NCBI GenBank assembly: GCA_026388095.1
Contig: JAPLKL010000074.1
Coordinates: 1 to 64,000 of the forward strand
Length of the DNA stretch: 64,000 bases
Origin: Elusimicrobiota bacterium
GTDB lineage: Bacteria; Elusimicrobiota; Elusimicrobia; UBA1565; UBA9628
Direction of reading: 5' to 3'
This document shows, piece by piece, positions 18,004 to 26,753 of the stretch. Under the pieces are notes generated by a model, which did no database searches, had not been told where the DNA came from, and was given only the letters and a program-made list of their open reading frames with translations. How positions within the stretch are numbered: position 1 is the stretch's first letter; every line of letters begins with the position of its first letter. A program made the position numbers and the translations under genes.

Positions 18004-19694
18004 CCTGGAGCCGGAAACTCGCCGCCGCTGGCCTCCTTGCCGCCGCGGTCCTGCCCGCCCTGCGGCGCCTTTCCGACCCCGACCTCCCCTGGCACATGGC
18101 CGTGGGCCGAGCCGCCGTAGCGGCGCGCGGCCTCATCAAGGCGGACACCTTCTCCTACACCCAGAACGGCCGCTTCGTCCCCTACGAATACGCATCAGAC
18201 ATCGCCCTCTACGCGGCCCATCGCCTCGCCGGGTTCTGGGGCCTCCATCTCTTGGCCGCCGCGGCCGTGGTCCTGCTGGCCTGGCTGATGACCAGCCGCG
18301 TAGAAAAGGGAGCCCGCGCCCTGGCTCTGGCTTTCACCAGCCTGGCTTTGGCCGCCCTCGCCCCATTGCTCATCCTGCGGCCCGCCCTGCTGGGCCTGCC
18401 CTGCTTCGCCGCAGCCCTGTATTGCATCGAGCGCTGCCGAAGGGAGGAAGACAATCGCTGGCTCTGGCTCATGGTCCCCTTGCAGATCCTCTGGGCCAAT
18501 GTGCATGCCTTCGCGATCATCGGCGCGGCTTTGGCCGCAGCCGCGGTAGCCTTGGTCCCGCATCGCCGCGGCCGCGCCGAGCCGGCTTGCGCCGCGGCCT
18601 GCGCCGCCGCGGCCACCTGCCTGAGTTCGTTCGGTCCCGGCATCTTCCTCGGCCCCTGGCGCGTCGCCTCCCACAACACCTTGATCCGAGAATGGACTCC
18701 GTCATCCTGGGACCTCTTCTGGAACTTCGACCCCCTCCTCGGCCTGCTCGTCGCTCTCACCGCGACGGCCCTCATCTGGGGACGCTCGCAAGATGGCCGC
18801 AAGATGCCCGCGCTCTTCGACCTGGTCCTGGTCCTCGGCAGCTTCCTGCTCATGCTCCTGCGCTTCCGCATGGCCCCTCTCTTCATCGTCGCGGCCGCGC
18901 CCTTCGCCGCAGCGAGGCTCTGGCCCAGGCTCAAAGACCGCCGCTGGCTTCCCGCCGCCGTCCTGGCCGCCGGGCTTCTGGCCCCCGCCGCGGTCGCCCT
19001 GCGCCGGGAGGTCCCCTGGGGCATCGGCTTCGACCCGGGCCGCCTGCCCGACGGCGCCGTGCGCTTCATCGCGGAGAACAAGCCCCAGGGGCCGGTCTGG
19101 AACGAGCTCTCCCTGGGCGGCTACCTCATCTGGCGGCTGCAGCCTCAGGTCAAGGTTTTCATCGACGGCCGCACCGCCTATCTCTATCCGCCGGAGTTCC
19201 TCAAGGCATCCTGGGAATCGCTCTACCGCCCGGAAGCTTTCGCCGGGCTCGCCGCGCGCTACGCTTTCCAGTGGGCGGTGGTCAGCGCCCAAGCCGGCTC
19301 CTATACCGGCGGGCCCCTGGCTGCCAGCCCGGACTGGGCCATGGTCTATGTAGAAGACGCGGCCGCGGTCTACGTGAACATCAAGGGCCCCAACCGCAGG
19401 CTCATGGCGGCCGGCTACCGGGGCCTGCGCCACCTCACACCTTGGCCCTTGCTGCTCGCCGACGACCTGCCCCTCCCGGTCCTGGAGCACGACGCCGGCT
19501 TGGCCCTGGCCCAAGCTCCAGACTCGGCCCGAGCGCATCTTTGGGCCGCGGCCGTGGCGCTGCGGAAAGGCGACCTGGCCTCAGCCCGCGCGCAGCGCGA
19601 CCGCGCCGCGGCCCTCTCGCCGCGAGAGCCCAGCTTGCCCTTGCTGGACCGGTTCCTGACCTACCCTGTTAGAAGGACATTGCCGAAGAGTTAA
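18000..19694 (+). CDS. Large membrane protein, GT-C glycosyltransferase-like
   Basis: A 564-residue protein with about ten hydrophobic helices to residue 350, then a soluble domain and a C-terminal helical-repeat-like stretch. Near the N-terminus is SDPDLPWHMAVGR followed by YEYASDIALY. A D-x-D-x-x-WH element in the first extracytoplasmic loop, followed by acidic residues, is typical of GT-C fold glycosyltransferases that use lipid-phosphate sugars. Donor and acceptor are unknown, and the assignment rests on this loop and the topology. Coupled to the small membrane protein upstream. Confidence 0.65.
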   Translation: MTWSRKLAAAGLLAAAVLPALRRLSDPDLPWHMAVGRAAVAARGLIKADTFSYTQNGRFVPYEYASDIALYAAHRLAGFWGLHLLAAAAVVLLAWLMTSRVEKGARALALAFTSLALAALAPLLILRPALLGLPCFAAALYCIERCRREEDNRWLWLMVPLQILWANVHAFAIIGAALAAAAVALVPHRRGRAEPACAAACAAAATCLSSFGPGIFLGPWRVASHNTLIREWTPSSWDLFWNFDPLLGLLVALTATALIWGRSQDGRKMPALFDLVLVLGSFLLMLLRFRMAPLFIVAAAPFAAARLWPRLKDRRWLPAAVLAAGLLAPAAVALRREVPWGIGFDPGRLPDGAVRFIAENKPQGPVWNELSLGGYLIWRLQPQVKVFIDGRTAYLYPPEFLKASWESLYRPEAFAGLAARYAFQWAVVSAQAGSYTGGPLAASPDWAMVYVEDAAAVYVNIKGPNRRLMAAGYRGLRHLTPWPLLLADDLPLPVLEHDAGLALAQAPDSARAHLWAAAVALRKGDLASARAQRDRAAALSPREPSLPLLDRFLTYPVRRTLPKS

Positions 19695-19739
19695 AGCTCG
19701 GTTGAAAGATTATAATATTGGTAAAAGCGCTTTCCCCTA

Positions 19740-19768
19740 TTGCATAAGTCCGCTCCAGGGACTATCCT
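19740..19768 (+). promoter_or_regulatory. Probable promoter of the 19795 gene
   Basis: TTGCAT (19740-19745), a 17-bp spacer and TATCCT (19763-19768), followed by an AAGGGGAGGGG ribosome-binding site. Moderate match to the sigma70 consensus. Confidence 0.45.
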
Positions 19769-19794
19769 CTTAGTGATACGAAGGGGAGGGGCCT

Positions 19795-20394
19795 ATGGAT
19801 ACGAATGCGTCCTGGGAAGTCTGGGCCACGCGGGGCATCAGCGCAGCATCGATCGTGATGCTCGGCTATTTCCTCCTGTTCGTCGATTTTTCCGGCCACG
19901 GCCGGGTCTGGGACAAGGTGGCCGCGCGCGTCCCGATGCTGGCGAAGATCATCCCGCCGGCAGCCGCAAGCTCAGCGACCGTCGTCGTCAAAGGCGGAGC
20001 CGGCATCGAGCAGGTCCCCATCGTCGACCGCACCCTTATCGCGTCCGCGCCGGCCGCGCCGCAGCCGGCCGCCGCCCCATCCCCGGCGACGGCCGCTGCG
20101 GCGCCTGCGGTCGCAAAGAAGGCGCCCGCGCCCGCGCCTCACCTGACGAGCTCGCTGACCGGCTTCGACGCGCATTCGGCGCCCAGCCAGACTTCCGCCG
20201 GGCTGGCAGGGTCTGCCGCCGCTGCGCAGGACGCTTCGGCTGCGGCCCCGGCGGCCTCGGCCGCGGCGCCGCAGAGCGCACCGGCCCCCGCCATCGCGGC
20301 CAAGGCCAGCTACGGAGCGACCAGCCGCAGCGAGATGATGGGCCAAGCCGCGGGCCCGGTCTACAACTTCAAGGGCGGGTCGAAGAAAAGATAG
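19795..20394 (+). CDS. Single-pass membrane protein with Ala/Pro-rich tail
   Basis: A 199-residue protein with one membrane helix near residues 12-30 (GISAASIVMLGYFLLFV) and a long Ala/Pro-rich low-complexity region that would be exported. The end is GPVYNFKGGSKKR. The strong AAGGGGAGGGG ribosome-binding site fixes the start. The composition resembles TonB-like or pilus-assembly linkers, but no domain can be named. A related design (helix plus Ala/Pro linker) is seen in the protein at 49416. Converges on hemL, 15 bp away. Confidence 0.65.
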   Translation: MDTNASWEVWATRGISAASIVMLGYFLLFVDFSGHGRVWDKVAARVPMLAKIIPPAAASSATVVVKGGAGIEQVPIVDRTLIASAPAAPQPAAAPSPATAAAAPAVAKKAPAPAPHLTSSLTGFDAHSAPSQTSAGLAGSAAAAQDASAAAPAASAAAPQSAPAPAIAAKASYGATSRSEMMGQAAGPVYNFKGGSKKR

Positions 20395-20409
20395 GGCCGC
20401 TTGCGGGTG

Positions 20410-21699
20410 TCAATCGGCCAGGCTGCGTAGAGCCTGGCCGACGGCTTTTCCGGCGCGGGCCAGGTCTCCGCGGCTGTGGGCCGTGGAGAGGAAGGCCGCC
20501 TCCCATTGGGCGGGCGGGAAATACACGCCGCAGTCGAGCAAGGCCCGGAAGAACCGGCCGTATCTGCCGGCGTCAGCGAGCTTGGCCGAGGCATAGTCCG
20601 TCACCGGATGCCCGGTGAAGAAGACCGTGAACATGGAGCCCGCGGAGTTCACGGTGACCGGGACGCCGAGGCAGAGGGCCTCCCGCCTGATATCCTCGAC
20701 CAGGGCTTTGGTCCTTCGCTCCAGCGCGGAATAGGGCTTGAGCGCCTTGAGCAGGCGCAAGGCCTCCAGGCCCGCGGCCACGGCCACGGGATTGCCGGAC
20801 AAAGTGCCGGCCTGGTACACCGGCCCCAGGGGCGCGACCAAGCGCATGATGTCCTTCCTGCCACCGTAGGCCGCCAGGGGCAGGCCGCCGCCCACGATCT
20901 TGCCCAAGACGGTCAGGTCCGGCCGGACTCCGCAGAGTTTCTGATAGCCGCCGTAGCAGAGGCGGAAACCGGTGATGACCTCGTCGAAGATGAGCAAAGA
21001 GCCGCTGCGGGCGGTCAGCTCACGCAAGGCCTTAAGAAAGCCCGGCGCCGGCAGCACCACGCCCATGTTCGCGGCGACCGGCTCGACGATCACGGCCGCC
21101 ACCTGGCCCTTCCATTTCTTGAACGCCGCGGCCGCGGCCGGCGCGTCGTTGTACGGCAAGGTGATGGTGGTCTTGGCCCAGGCCGCGGGGACTCCGGCCG
21201 AGTCGGGGATGCCCAAGGTGGTGGCGCCCGAGCCGGCGGCCACGAGCAGGCTGTCCACGTGGCCGTGGTAGCAGCCGGCGAACTTGATGACGAGTTCGCG
21301 GCCCGTGAAGGCGCGGGCCACGCGCACCGCGCTCATGTCGGCCTCGGTGCCGGAGCTGGTCAGGCGCACGAGCTCCATGGAAGGCACGGCTTGCTTGATG
21401 GCCTCGGCGAGCTCGATCTCGCCTTGCGTGGCCGCGCCGAAGGTCGAGCCCAGCTCCAGGGCCCGCCGCGCCGCCGCGATCACCTCGCGCCGGGCGTGGC
21501 CCAGGATGAGCGGCCCCCAGGAAGCGCAGAAATCCAGATAACGCTTTTCGTCGGCGTCCTCGATCCATGCGCCGCGGCCGCGGCGCATGAAGACCGGGGT
21601 GCCGCCCACGGACTTGAAGGCCCGCACCGGCGAGTTGACTCCGCCGACCAGGACCTTCTGGGCGCGCTTGAAGAGACGCCGCGAGACTACGCCAGCCAT
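20410..21699 (-). CDS. hemL: Glutamate-1-semialdehyde 2,1-aminomutase
   Basis: A 429-residue PLP enzyme of the C5 tetrapyrrole pathway, converting glutamate 1-semialdehyde to 5-aminolevulinate. Motifs: [11 protein letters not shown] at the N-terminus, LTSSGTEA for cofactor phosphate binding, FDEVITGFR and the Schiff-base Lys267 in [10 protein letters not shown]. Start at 21699 chosen because homologues start just before SxxLFxRAQ. Overlaps the 3' end of hemB by 13 bp, so the two are coupled in one operon. Confidence 0.93.
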   Translation of the reverse strand: MAGVVSRRLFKRAQKVLVGGVNSPVRAFKSVGGTPVFMRRGRGAWIEDADEKRYLDFCASWGPLILGHARREVIAAARRALELGSTFGAATQGEIELAEAIKQAVPSMELVRLTSSGTEADMSAVRVARAFTGRELVIKFAGCYHGHVDSLLVAAGSGATTLGIPDSAGVPAAWAKTTITLPYNDAPAAAAAFKKWKGQVAAVIVEPVAANMGVVLPAPGFLKALRELTARSGSLLIFDEVITGFRLCYGGYQKLCGVRPDLTVLGKIVGGGLPLAAYGGRKDIMRLVAPLGPVYQAGTLSGNPVAVAAGLEALRLLKALKPYSALERRTKALVEDIRREALCLGVPVTVNSAGSMFTVFFTGHPVTDYASAKLADAGRYGRFFRALLDCGVYFPPAQWEAAFLSTAHSRGDLARAGKAVGQALRSLAD

Positions 21700-22661
21700 C
21701 GCGCGGCCTCCAGGGCATGGTAGGTCAGGATGAAGTCGGCGCCGGCGCGCTTGATGGAGGTCAGGGCTTCGAGGGCGACCTTCCTCTCGTCTATCCAGCC
21801 TTGGGCCGCCGCCGCCTTGATCATGGAATACTCGCCGGAGACGCAGTAAGCCGCGACGGGCAGGCTGCAGCGCGCGCGCACCGCGGCCAGGACGTCGAGA
21901 TAGGGCAAGGCGGGCTTCACCATGACCATGTCCGCGCCCTCGGCGATGTCGAGGTCCGCCTCGCGCAGGGCCTCCCGCAGGTTGGCCGGGTCCATCTGGT
22001 GGGTGGAGCGGTCCCCGAACTTGGGCGGAGACTCCGCCGCGTCTCGGAAGGGGCCGTAGAAGGCGCTGGCGTACTTGACCGCGTAGGCCAGGATAGGCGT
22101 CTGCGCGAAACCCGCGGCGTCCAAGGCTTTGCGGATGGCGGCGACCTGCCCGTCCATCATGCCGCTGGGCGCGACCACGTCGCAGCCGGCAGCCGCCTGT
22201 GAGACCGCGGCCTTGGCCGCGAGCTCCAAGGTGGTATCGTTGTCTATGGTCCCGTCCTTGCGCACCACGCCGCAGTGGCCGTGGTCCGTGTATTCGCAGA
22301 AGCACAGGTCCGCGATGACCACGAGCCCGGGGTAGCGGAGCTTGAGCGCCCGGGCCGCTTTCTGCACGATGCCGTCCTTGGCATAAGCGCCCGAGGCCTT
22401 GGCGTCCTTCTGGTCCGGGATGCCGAAGAGGATGACTCCGGGCACTCCCGCGGCCGCCAGCGGCCCGGCGGCTTTGACCAGCTCGTCCGGGGAGAACTGG
22501 AACTGGCCGGGCATGGACTTGATGGGCCGCTTGAGGCCCTTGCCGGGCCGCACGAAGAGGGGCATGACGAAATCGTCGGGACGCAGGACGGTTTCGCGCA
22601 CGAGGGCGCGCAGTCCCGCGGATGCGCGCAAGCGGCGGGGTCTCTCTTGGGGGAATGCCAT
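21687..22661 (-). CDS. hemB: Porphobilinogen synthase (zinc type)
   Basis: A 324-residue enzyme condensing two 5-aminolevulinates. The [14 protein letters not shown] segment provides the three zinc Cys (120, 122, 130) of the zinc-dependent class. The two active-site lysines lie in [13 protein letters not shown] and [10 protein letters not shown], and SGEYSM is conserved. Complete. Located next to hemL, so the window encodes two consecutive steps of tetrapyrrole synthesis; other hem genes are not visible. It is divergent from guaB, with 48 bp between them. Confidence 0.95.
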   Translation of the reverse strand: MAFPQERPRRLRASAGLRALVRETVLRPDDFVMPLFVRPGKGLKRPIKSMPGQFQFSPDELVKAAGPLAAAGVPGVILFGIPDQKDAKASGAYAKDGIVQKAARALKLRYPGLVVIADLCFCEYTDHGHCGVVRKDGTIDNDTTLELAAKAAVSQAAAGCDVVAPSGMMDGQVAAIRKALDAAGFAQTPILAYAVKYASAFYGPFRDAAESPPKFGDRSTHQMDPANLREALREADLDIAEGADMVMVKPALPYLDVLAAVRARCSLPVAAYCVSGEYSMIKAAAAQGWIDERKVALEALTSIKRAGADFILTYHALEAARWLA

Positions 22662-22674
22662 AGGGTCATTTTAC

Positions 22675-22680
22675 TATAAT
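22675..22680 (+). promoter_or_regulatory. -10 element of guaB
   Basis: TATAAT lies 29 nt upstream of the guaB ATG, and AAGGAG lies between them, so this mRNA has a conventional leader, unlike the leaderless-type promoters elsewhere in the window. It falls within the short divergent region shared with hemB. Confidence 0.6.
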
Positions 22681-22709
22681 CCCCCCTGGCCGCAAGGAGA
22701 ACCCACCTT

Positions 22710-24140
22710 ATGAAGGAAGCCATCACTTTCCGGGACGTCCTGCTCGCGCCCAAGCGCTCTTCGATCCGCTCCCGCAAGGACGTGGACACCACGGGCCGTT
22801 TTTCCCGCAAGCTGCCCTTGAAGTGCCCGATCGTCTCGGCCAACATGGACACGGTGACCGAGGCCGGGATGGCCATCGCCATGGCCCGCTGCGGGGGCCT
22901 GGGCATCATCCATCGCTTCCTCTCCATCGAGGACGAGGTGGCCGAGGTGGCCAAGGTCAAGCGGGCGGAGAACATCATCATCGAAGACCCTTACACCTTG
23001 GGGCCGGACGCGACCGTGGCCCATGCGCGGGCGGCCATGAGCCGGCACGAGGTGGGCGGGATGCTGATCGTGGACTCCCAGCGCAGGCTGTTGGGCGTGG
23101 TGGCCCAGAGGGATCTGCAGTTCCGCGAGGATTCCGACCTGCCTCTGCGCAAGGTGATGTCCAAGGACCTGATCACGGCCAAGCCGGGCATCAACGAGGA
23201 AGTGGCCAAACAGCTTCTGAGCAAGCACAAGATCGAGAAGCTGCCCTTGGTCGACGCGCACGGGGTCCTGGTGGGGCTGATCACGGCCCGGGACCTGAAG
23301 ATGCGGGAGCTGCATCCCGAGGCTTCCAAGGACTCCAGGGGCCGTCTGCTGGTGGGCGCGGCCGTGGGGGTGATGGCGGACTATCTGGACCGCTGCGCCG
23401 AGCTGTTGAAGGCGGGGGCGGATGTCCTGGTGGTCGACGTCGCGCATGGGCACGCCGAGCATGTGCTGGGCGCGGTCAAGGCGATCAAGAAGCGCTTTCC
23501 CAAGATGGAGCTGGTGGCGGGCAATGTGGCGACCTACGAGGGCGCGCGGGACCTGGCACGGGCCGGGGCTGATGGGATCAAGGTGGGAGTGGGGCCGGGC
23601 TCTATCTGCATCACGCGCATCGTGTCGGGCTCGGGCGTGCCTCAGTTGACGGCTATCATGGACTGCGCGCGGGTGACCAAGGAGTTCGGGGTTCCGGTGA
23701 TCGCGGACGGGGGCATCCGGGACTCGGGCGATATCACAAAGGCTTTGGCGGGCGGGGCTTCGACCGTGATGCTGGGGAGCCTTTTGGCCGGCACCGATGA
23801 GAGCCCGGGCTGGACCGTGGTGCGCGACGGGGCGCGCTACAAGATGTACCGGGGCATGGCTTCTCTGACCGCGACCATGTCCCGCAAGAAGCGGGAGCAT
23901 CACTGCGAGGCGGACTTGGACCCGATCGAGGTGGCCGAGGTGGTCCCGGAGGGTGTGGAATCGGCGGCTCCCTACCGGGGTCCGGTCAGCGAGGTGGTGC
24001 ACCAGTTGGCCGGCGGCCTGCGCTCGGGGATGAGCTATTCCGGGGCGCACGACCTCAAGGAATTCTGGAAGAAGGCGGAATTCATCCGGATCTCCCAGGC
24101 TTCTTGGGCTGAGTCGCGGCCGCACGCTTTGGACCGCTAG
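22710..24140 (+). CDS. guaB: Inosine-5'-monophosphate dehydrogenase
   Basis: A 476-residue enzyme converting IMP to XMP, the committed step of guanine nucleotide synthesis. The TIM barrel is interrupted by two CBS domains (about residues 93-205). Catalytic Cys300 lies in [21 protein letters not shown], the YRGMASL flap segment and a C-terminal Tyr/Gly-containing active-site region are present. AAGGAG ribosome-binding site. Complete. Confidence 0.95.
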   Translation: MKEAITFRDVLLAPKRSSIRSRKDVDTTGRFSRKLPLKCPIVSANMDTVTEAGMAIAMARCGGLGIIHRFLSIEDEVAEVAKVKRAENIIIEDPYTLGPDATVAHARAAMSRHEVGGMLIVDSQRRLLGVVAQRDLQFREDSDLPLRKVMSKDLITAKPGINEEVAKQLLSKHKIEKLPLVDAHGVLVGLITARDLKMRELHPEASKDSRGRLLVGAAVGVMADYLDRCAELLKAGADVLVVDVAHGHAEHVLGAVKAIKKRFPKMELVAGNVATYEGARDLARAGADGIKVGVGPGSICITRIVSGSGVPQLTAIMDCARVTKEFGVPVIADGGIRDSGDITKALAGGASTVMLGSLLAGTDESPGWTVVRDGARYKMYRGMASLTATMSRKKREHHCEADLDPIEVAEVVPEGVESAAPYRGPVSEVVHQLAGGLRSGMSYSGAHDLKEFWKKAEFIRISQASWAESRPHALDR

Positions 24141-24170
24141 CAAAGGTCAAGAGACTTACAGCAATCCCAA

Positions 24171-24824
24171 ATGAGGAACATGGCGATCCTATTGCCCACA
24201 TTGATCTTGATCTCTTTATTCATTGTCGGCTGCAACATGACTTTTTCGAATCACAAGGACTATGAGCTCAAGCTAAAAGACTTAGACTGGAATACAAAGA
24301 TCGAAGGCCAAGTCGGCGAAGTCTATCTAAAAGGGTCGAACCTCATTTACGGCAGGAATCACGACTCGACATTCATTGAAATATCCTCTGCCAACGGCGC
24401 TCTTTTAAGCACTCTACACCCCTATACGATCGAAAAAGAAAGAGAGTGCCTGATCCTCGATAGCGCAAGAGAATATAGGGACGGGTACTCATTATTCAAT
24501 GTTCCTGTCGACAAACAGAAGTATTCGAAAATCACTCTAAAAGTCTTCGACAGGCAATATCGTGGCGACACGGAAACCTCTTACCTGATCGTCAACCCCC
24601 TGACGAATCAGGAATTCACGATCCTGTTCAATCGCAAACAATTTACTTTTATCTCGGATATCACCCATTTCAAGGATGGGAAATTCATAGTGACATATAA
24701 CGGAGAAGCGGCAACCGACCAGCATAGATATCTCAATCATGTCGGCCTTTTTGACTTGGATAAGATAATGAGCACCGGGCCAAACGGCCCCTCCCCGGTC
24801 CCAGCCAACAGCCCGCATCCCTAG
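24171..24824 (+). CDS. AT-rich lipoprotein, probably acquired
   Basis: A 217-residue lipoprotein (signal ILLPTLILISLFIVGC, lipobox VGC) of unknown function, with mixed beta-strand character. Base composition is strikingly unlike the neighbours: A/T-rich third positions, Lys as AAA, Asn and Ile codons common. That suggests recent transfer, or a gene kept under different selection. It lies directly after guaB with no clear promoter, so it may be read through from guaB. No domain recognised. Confidence 0.7.
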   Translation: MRNMAILLPTLILISLFIVGCNMTFSNHKDYELKLKDLDWNTKIEGQVGEVYLKGSNLIYGRNHDSTFIEISSANGALLSTLHPYTIEKERECLILDSAREYRDGYSLFNVPVDKQKYSKITLKVFDRQYRGDTETSYLIVNPLTNQEFTILFNRKQFTFISDITHFKDGKFIVTYNGEAATDQHRYLNHVGLFDLDKIMSTGPNGPSPVPANSPHP

Positions 24825-24882
24825 GACGATTGCCAGGCCTTTTTTAGGCCCAAAGCCTCTCAGAAGAACGCCCCCCGCGCGA

Positions 24883-24888
24883 TACAAT
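24883..24888 (+). promoter_or_regulatory. -10 element of the 24895 gene (leaderless type)
   Basis: TACAAT ends 6 nt before the ATG at 24895. Confidence 0.5.
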
Positions 24889-24894
24889 AGTCCC

Positions 24895-25650
24895 ATGCGA
24901 CTCCTTCTTTCCGCCCTCGTCCTCGCCTTCGCCGTCTCCCCCCTCCGCGCCCAGGTCCCCGAGCTCTCCCAGATCAGCGCCGTCCAGGGCTTCATGGAGT
25001 TCGCCCCCGCCGCTATCCCCTCCTCGCCGGAAGCCGCATACGCCGGCCAAGCCTACACCCTCGCGGCCGCCACCCCGGCCCAAGCCCCGCAACTGCCCAG
25101 CGCGTTCTCGATCAAGGAGCGCATCATCTCCTTCACCGACACCTTCGACGTCGTCTCAGACGGCAAGAAGCTCGGCGTCATCACCCAGAAGATACTCAGC
25201 CTCAGCCGCTCCTTCAAGTACAAGGACGCCGACGGCAACCTCGTGGCGGAAGCCCGCTCGCGCATCTTCTCCTGGGGCGCCCACGTCGACGTCACCGACA
25301 ACCTCGGCAACCCCATCGGCGGCTTCAAAGAGCAAGTCTTCAAGTCCTTCTTCAAGGTCTACACCGCCTACTCCATCCTGGACGCCCAGGGCAAAGAGGT
25401 CGCCCTCTCCGAGAAGGTGGACTGGCTCGGCACCAAGGTCGAGATCACCGACCCCCAAGGCCGCCGCGTCGCCACCTTGGAGCGCCCCTGGATCAACTTC
25501 TTCTCCGACCACTGGGACGTCAAGGTCTACCAGCCCAACGCCGTGGACAGCCGCGTCATGATCATGATCGCGGCCTACAAGACCTCGGTGGACAACGCCC
25601 GCCGCCGCGAAGCCCGCGACAAAGAGAGCGACAGCAAGAAGAAGGACTAA
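24895..25650 (+). CDS. Exported LURP-one/YxjI-like protein
   Basis: A 251-residue protein with a signal peptide (MRLLLSALVLAFAVSPLRAQ). Residues about 75-225 show the repeated pattern of the LURP-one-related/YxjI tubby-like fold: FDVVSDGKKLGVITQKILSLSRSF, then YKDADGNLVAEARSRIFSWG, then VTDNLGNPIGGFKEQVF, i.e. paired strands with 'D-x-x-G-N' turns. These proteins bind lipids or act as scramblase-like modules; export of one is less usual. The C-terminus is a charged KESDSKKKD tail. Next gene starts 22 bp downstream. Confidence 0.6.
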   Translation: MRLLLSALVLAFAVSPLRAQVPELSQISAVQGFMEFAPAAIPSSPEAAYAGQAYTLAAATPAQAPQLPSAFSIKERIISFTDTFDVVSDGKKLGVITQKILSLSRSFKYKDADGNLVAEARSRIFSWGAHVDVTDNLGNPIGGFKEQVFKSFFKVYTAYSILDAQGKEVALSEKVDWLGTKVEITDPQGRRVATLERPWINFFSDHWDVKVYQPNAVDSRVMIMIAAYKTSVDNARRREARDKESDSKKKD

Positions 25651-25671
25651 GGGCCCTCGGCGCGCCCGTCC

Positions 25672-26322
25672 ATGAGTACCGGCCAGCTCAGGCTTGCGAC
25701 CAGCCTGCTCTTATTGGCCCTGCCCCTGGCGGCGCAGGTCGCAGAGGCCCCAGACCCCTCGCTCACCGCGGATCTCGCCCAGCGCGACCGCCTGCCCCAA
25801 TCCGACGTCCCCAGGTTCAGATGGAGCAGGATGCGCGGCTGGGGACCCGCCGCGGCCCAGTATCCCCCCGTGCCCGTGCCCCTCGGCAAAGACCCGGCGC
25901 AGTGGCGGCGCCAGCGCGTCATCGCCGTGGCTAAGCGCTACATCGGGCTCAGCTACCGCCATCACCACATACCCGGCTGGCACCCATCGCCCAAGTTCAA
26001 CGCCAAGACCGGCCCAGGGCTGGATTGCTCCAACTTCACCTCATGGGTCTACAACTACGGACTCGGCATCAAGTTCGATAGCGAGATCTCCAAGCAGTCC
26101 GAAGGGCCCCTCTCCCCCGGCCGCGTCCTCGGCCCAGACGAGCCCCTGGCCCCCGGCGACCTGCTTTACATCCTGAAGATGAACCGCCAGCGCGTCTCGC
26201 ACGTCGTAATCTACATAGACCCCGAGCATATCATAGACAGCCACGCAGAGAGCGTCGGCGTGCGCCGCTTCGCCGGCTGGTACAAGACCCACCTCTCGCA
26301 CGCTCGGCGCGTCATCGAGTAG
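25672..26322 (+). CDS. Secreted NlpC/P60-type cysteine hydrolase
   Basis: A 216-residue exported protein (signal peptide ending LPLAAQ). The C-terminal half fits the NlpC/P60 fold: LDCSNFTSWVYN with the catalytic Cys, PGDLLYI, SHVVIYID with the catalytic His, then a third polar residue near IIDSH. Such enzymes cleave peptidoglycan stem peptides. Together with the MepA-like protein at 26754 it forms a cell-wall hydrolase pair, now separated by a hairpin-bearing element. Confidence 0.8.
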   Translation: MSTGQLRLATSLLLLALPLAAQVAEAPDPSLTADLAQRDRLPQSDVPRFRWSRMRGWGPAAAQYPPVPVPLGKDPAQWRRQRVIAVAKRYIGLSYRHHHIPGWHPSPKFNAKTGPGLDCSNFTSWVYNYGLGIKFDSEISKQSEGPLSPGRVLGPDEPLAPGDLLYILKMNRQRVSHVVIYIDPEHIIDSHAESVGVRRFAGWYKTHLSHARRVIE

Positions 26323-26330
26323 CCCAAGAC

Positions 26331-26337
26331 CTCCCAT
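26331..26337. repeat. Left target-site duplication (7 bp) of the 26338 element
   Basis: CTCCCAT abuts the left inverted repeat; the same heptamer is at 26709-26715, directly after the right inverted repeat. Confidence 0.6.
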
Positions 26338-26708
26338 CACGACCTCACCCACTTTTCCAACGGGCCAATAGAGCCCCGGGACGGTGAGTGCTCCGACGCA
26401 GAGAAGCAAGGTGAAGCCTCCGGCGACGCGATAATAGGGGGGCCAGGAATTCTTTTTTGAGGTTTGGCGGCGCAGCCGCCAAACCCGCGCTGACCGAAGG
26501 TCAGCGCCCGACGACTGTGTCCGGACGCAGTCGTCCGAAAACAATCTCTTCCGCGCCGCGTGCCGTGCGTAAGGAGAACGCCGTCGCACGGTACCTGCCC
26601 ACTTTCTATACGGGCAGGTGCGCGGGATTCCGACGGGCTTTGCCCGTCGGAATGGCAGGACGGCAGGGGGCTGCTATCCGCAGCTTAGGAAAAGTGGGTG
26701 AAGTCGAG
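26338..26708. mobile_element. 371-bp MITE-like element carrying a hairpin array
   Basis: Terminal inverted repeats of 21 bp (26338-26358 and 26688-26708) match at 19 of 21 positions; the core CACCCACTTTTCC is identical. A 7-bp direct repeat CTCCCAT flanks it exactly on both sides. No transposase gene fits inside. The right part (26461-26684) is a run of stem-loops: 461-485 (11-bp stem, GCA loop), 487-507 (9 bp, GAA), 510-535 (11 bp with one G-T, CCGG), 563-591 (7 bp), 591-621 (10 bp), 627-653 (12 bp, TTT), 670-684 (5 bp). The whole fills the gap between the NlpC/P60 and MepA-like genes. Confidence 0.65.
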
Positions 26709-26741
26709 CTCCCATCCCTTGCCGTCCGGACTTCTTCCTGT

Positions 26742-26747
26742 TATCAT
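26742..26747 (+). promoter_or_regulatory. -10 element of the MepA-like gene (leaderless type)
   Basis: TATCAT ends 6 nt before the ATG at 26754. Confidence 0.45.
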
Positions 26748-26753
26748 TAGGCT

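Noticed and set aside
26457-26750. 97-residue frame inside the MITE-like element
   Set aside because: It runs through the hairpins, has no ribosome-binding site, and its content reflects the inverted repeats and not a protein.
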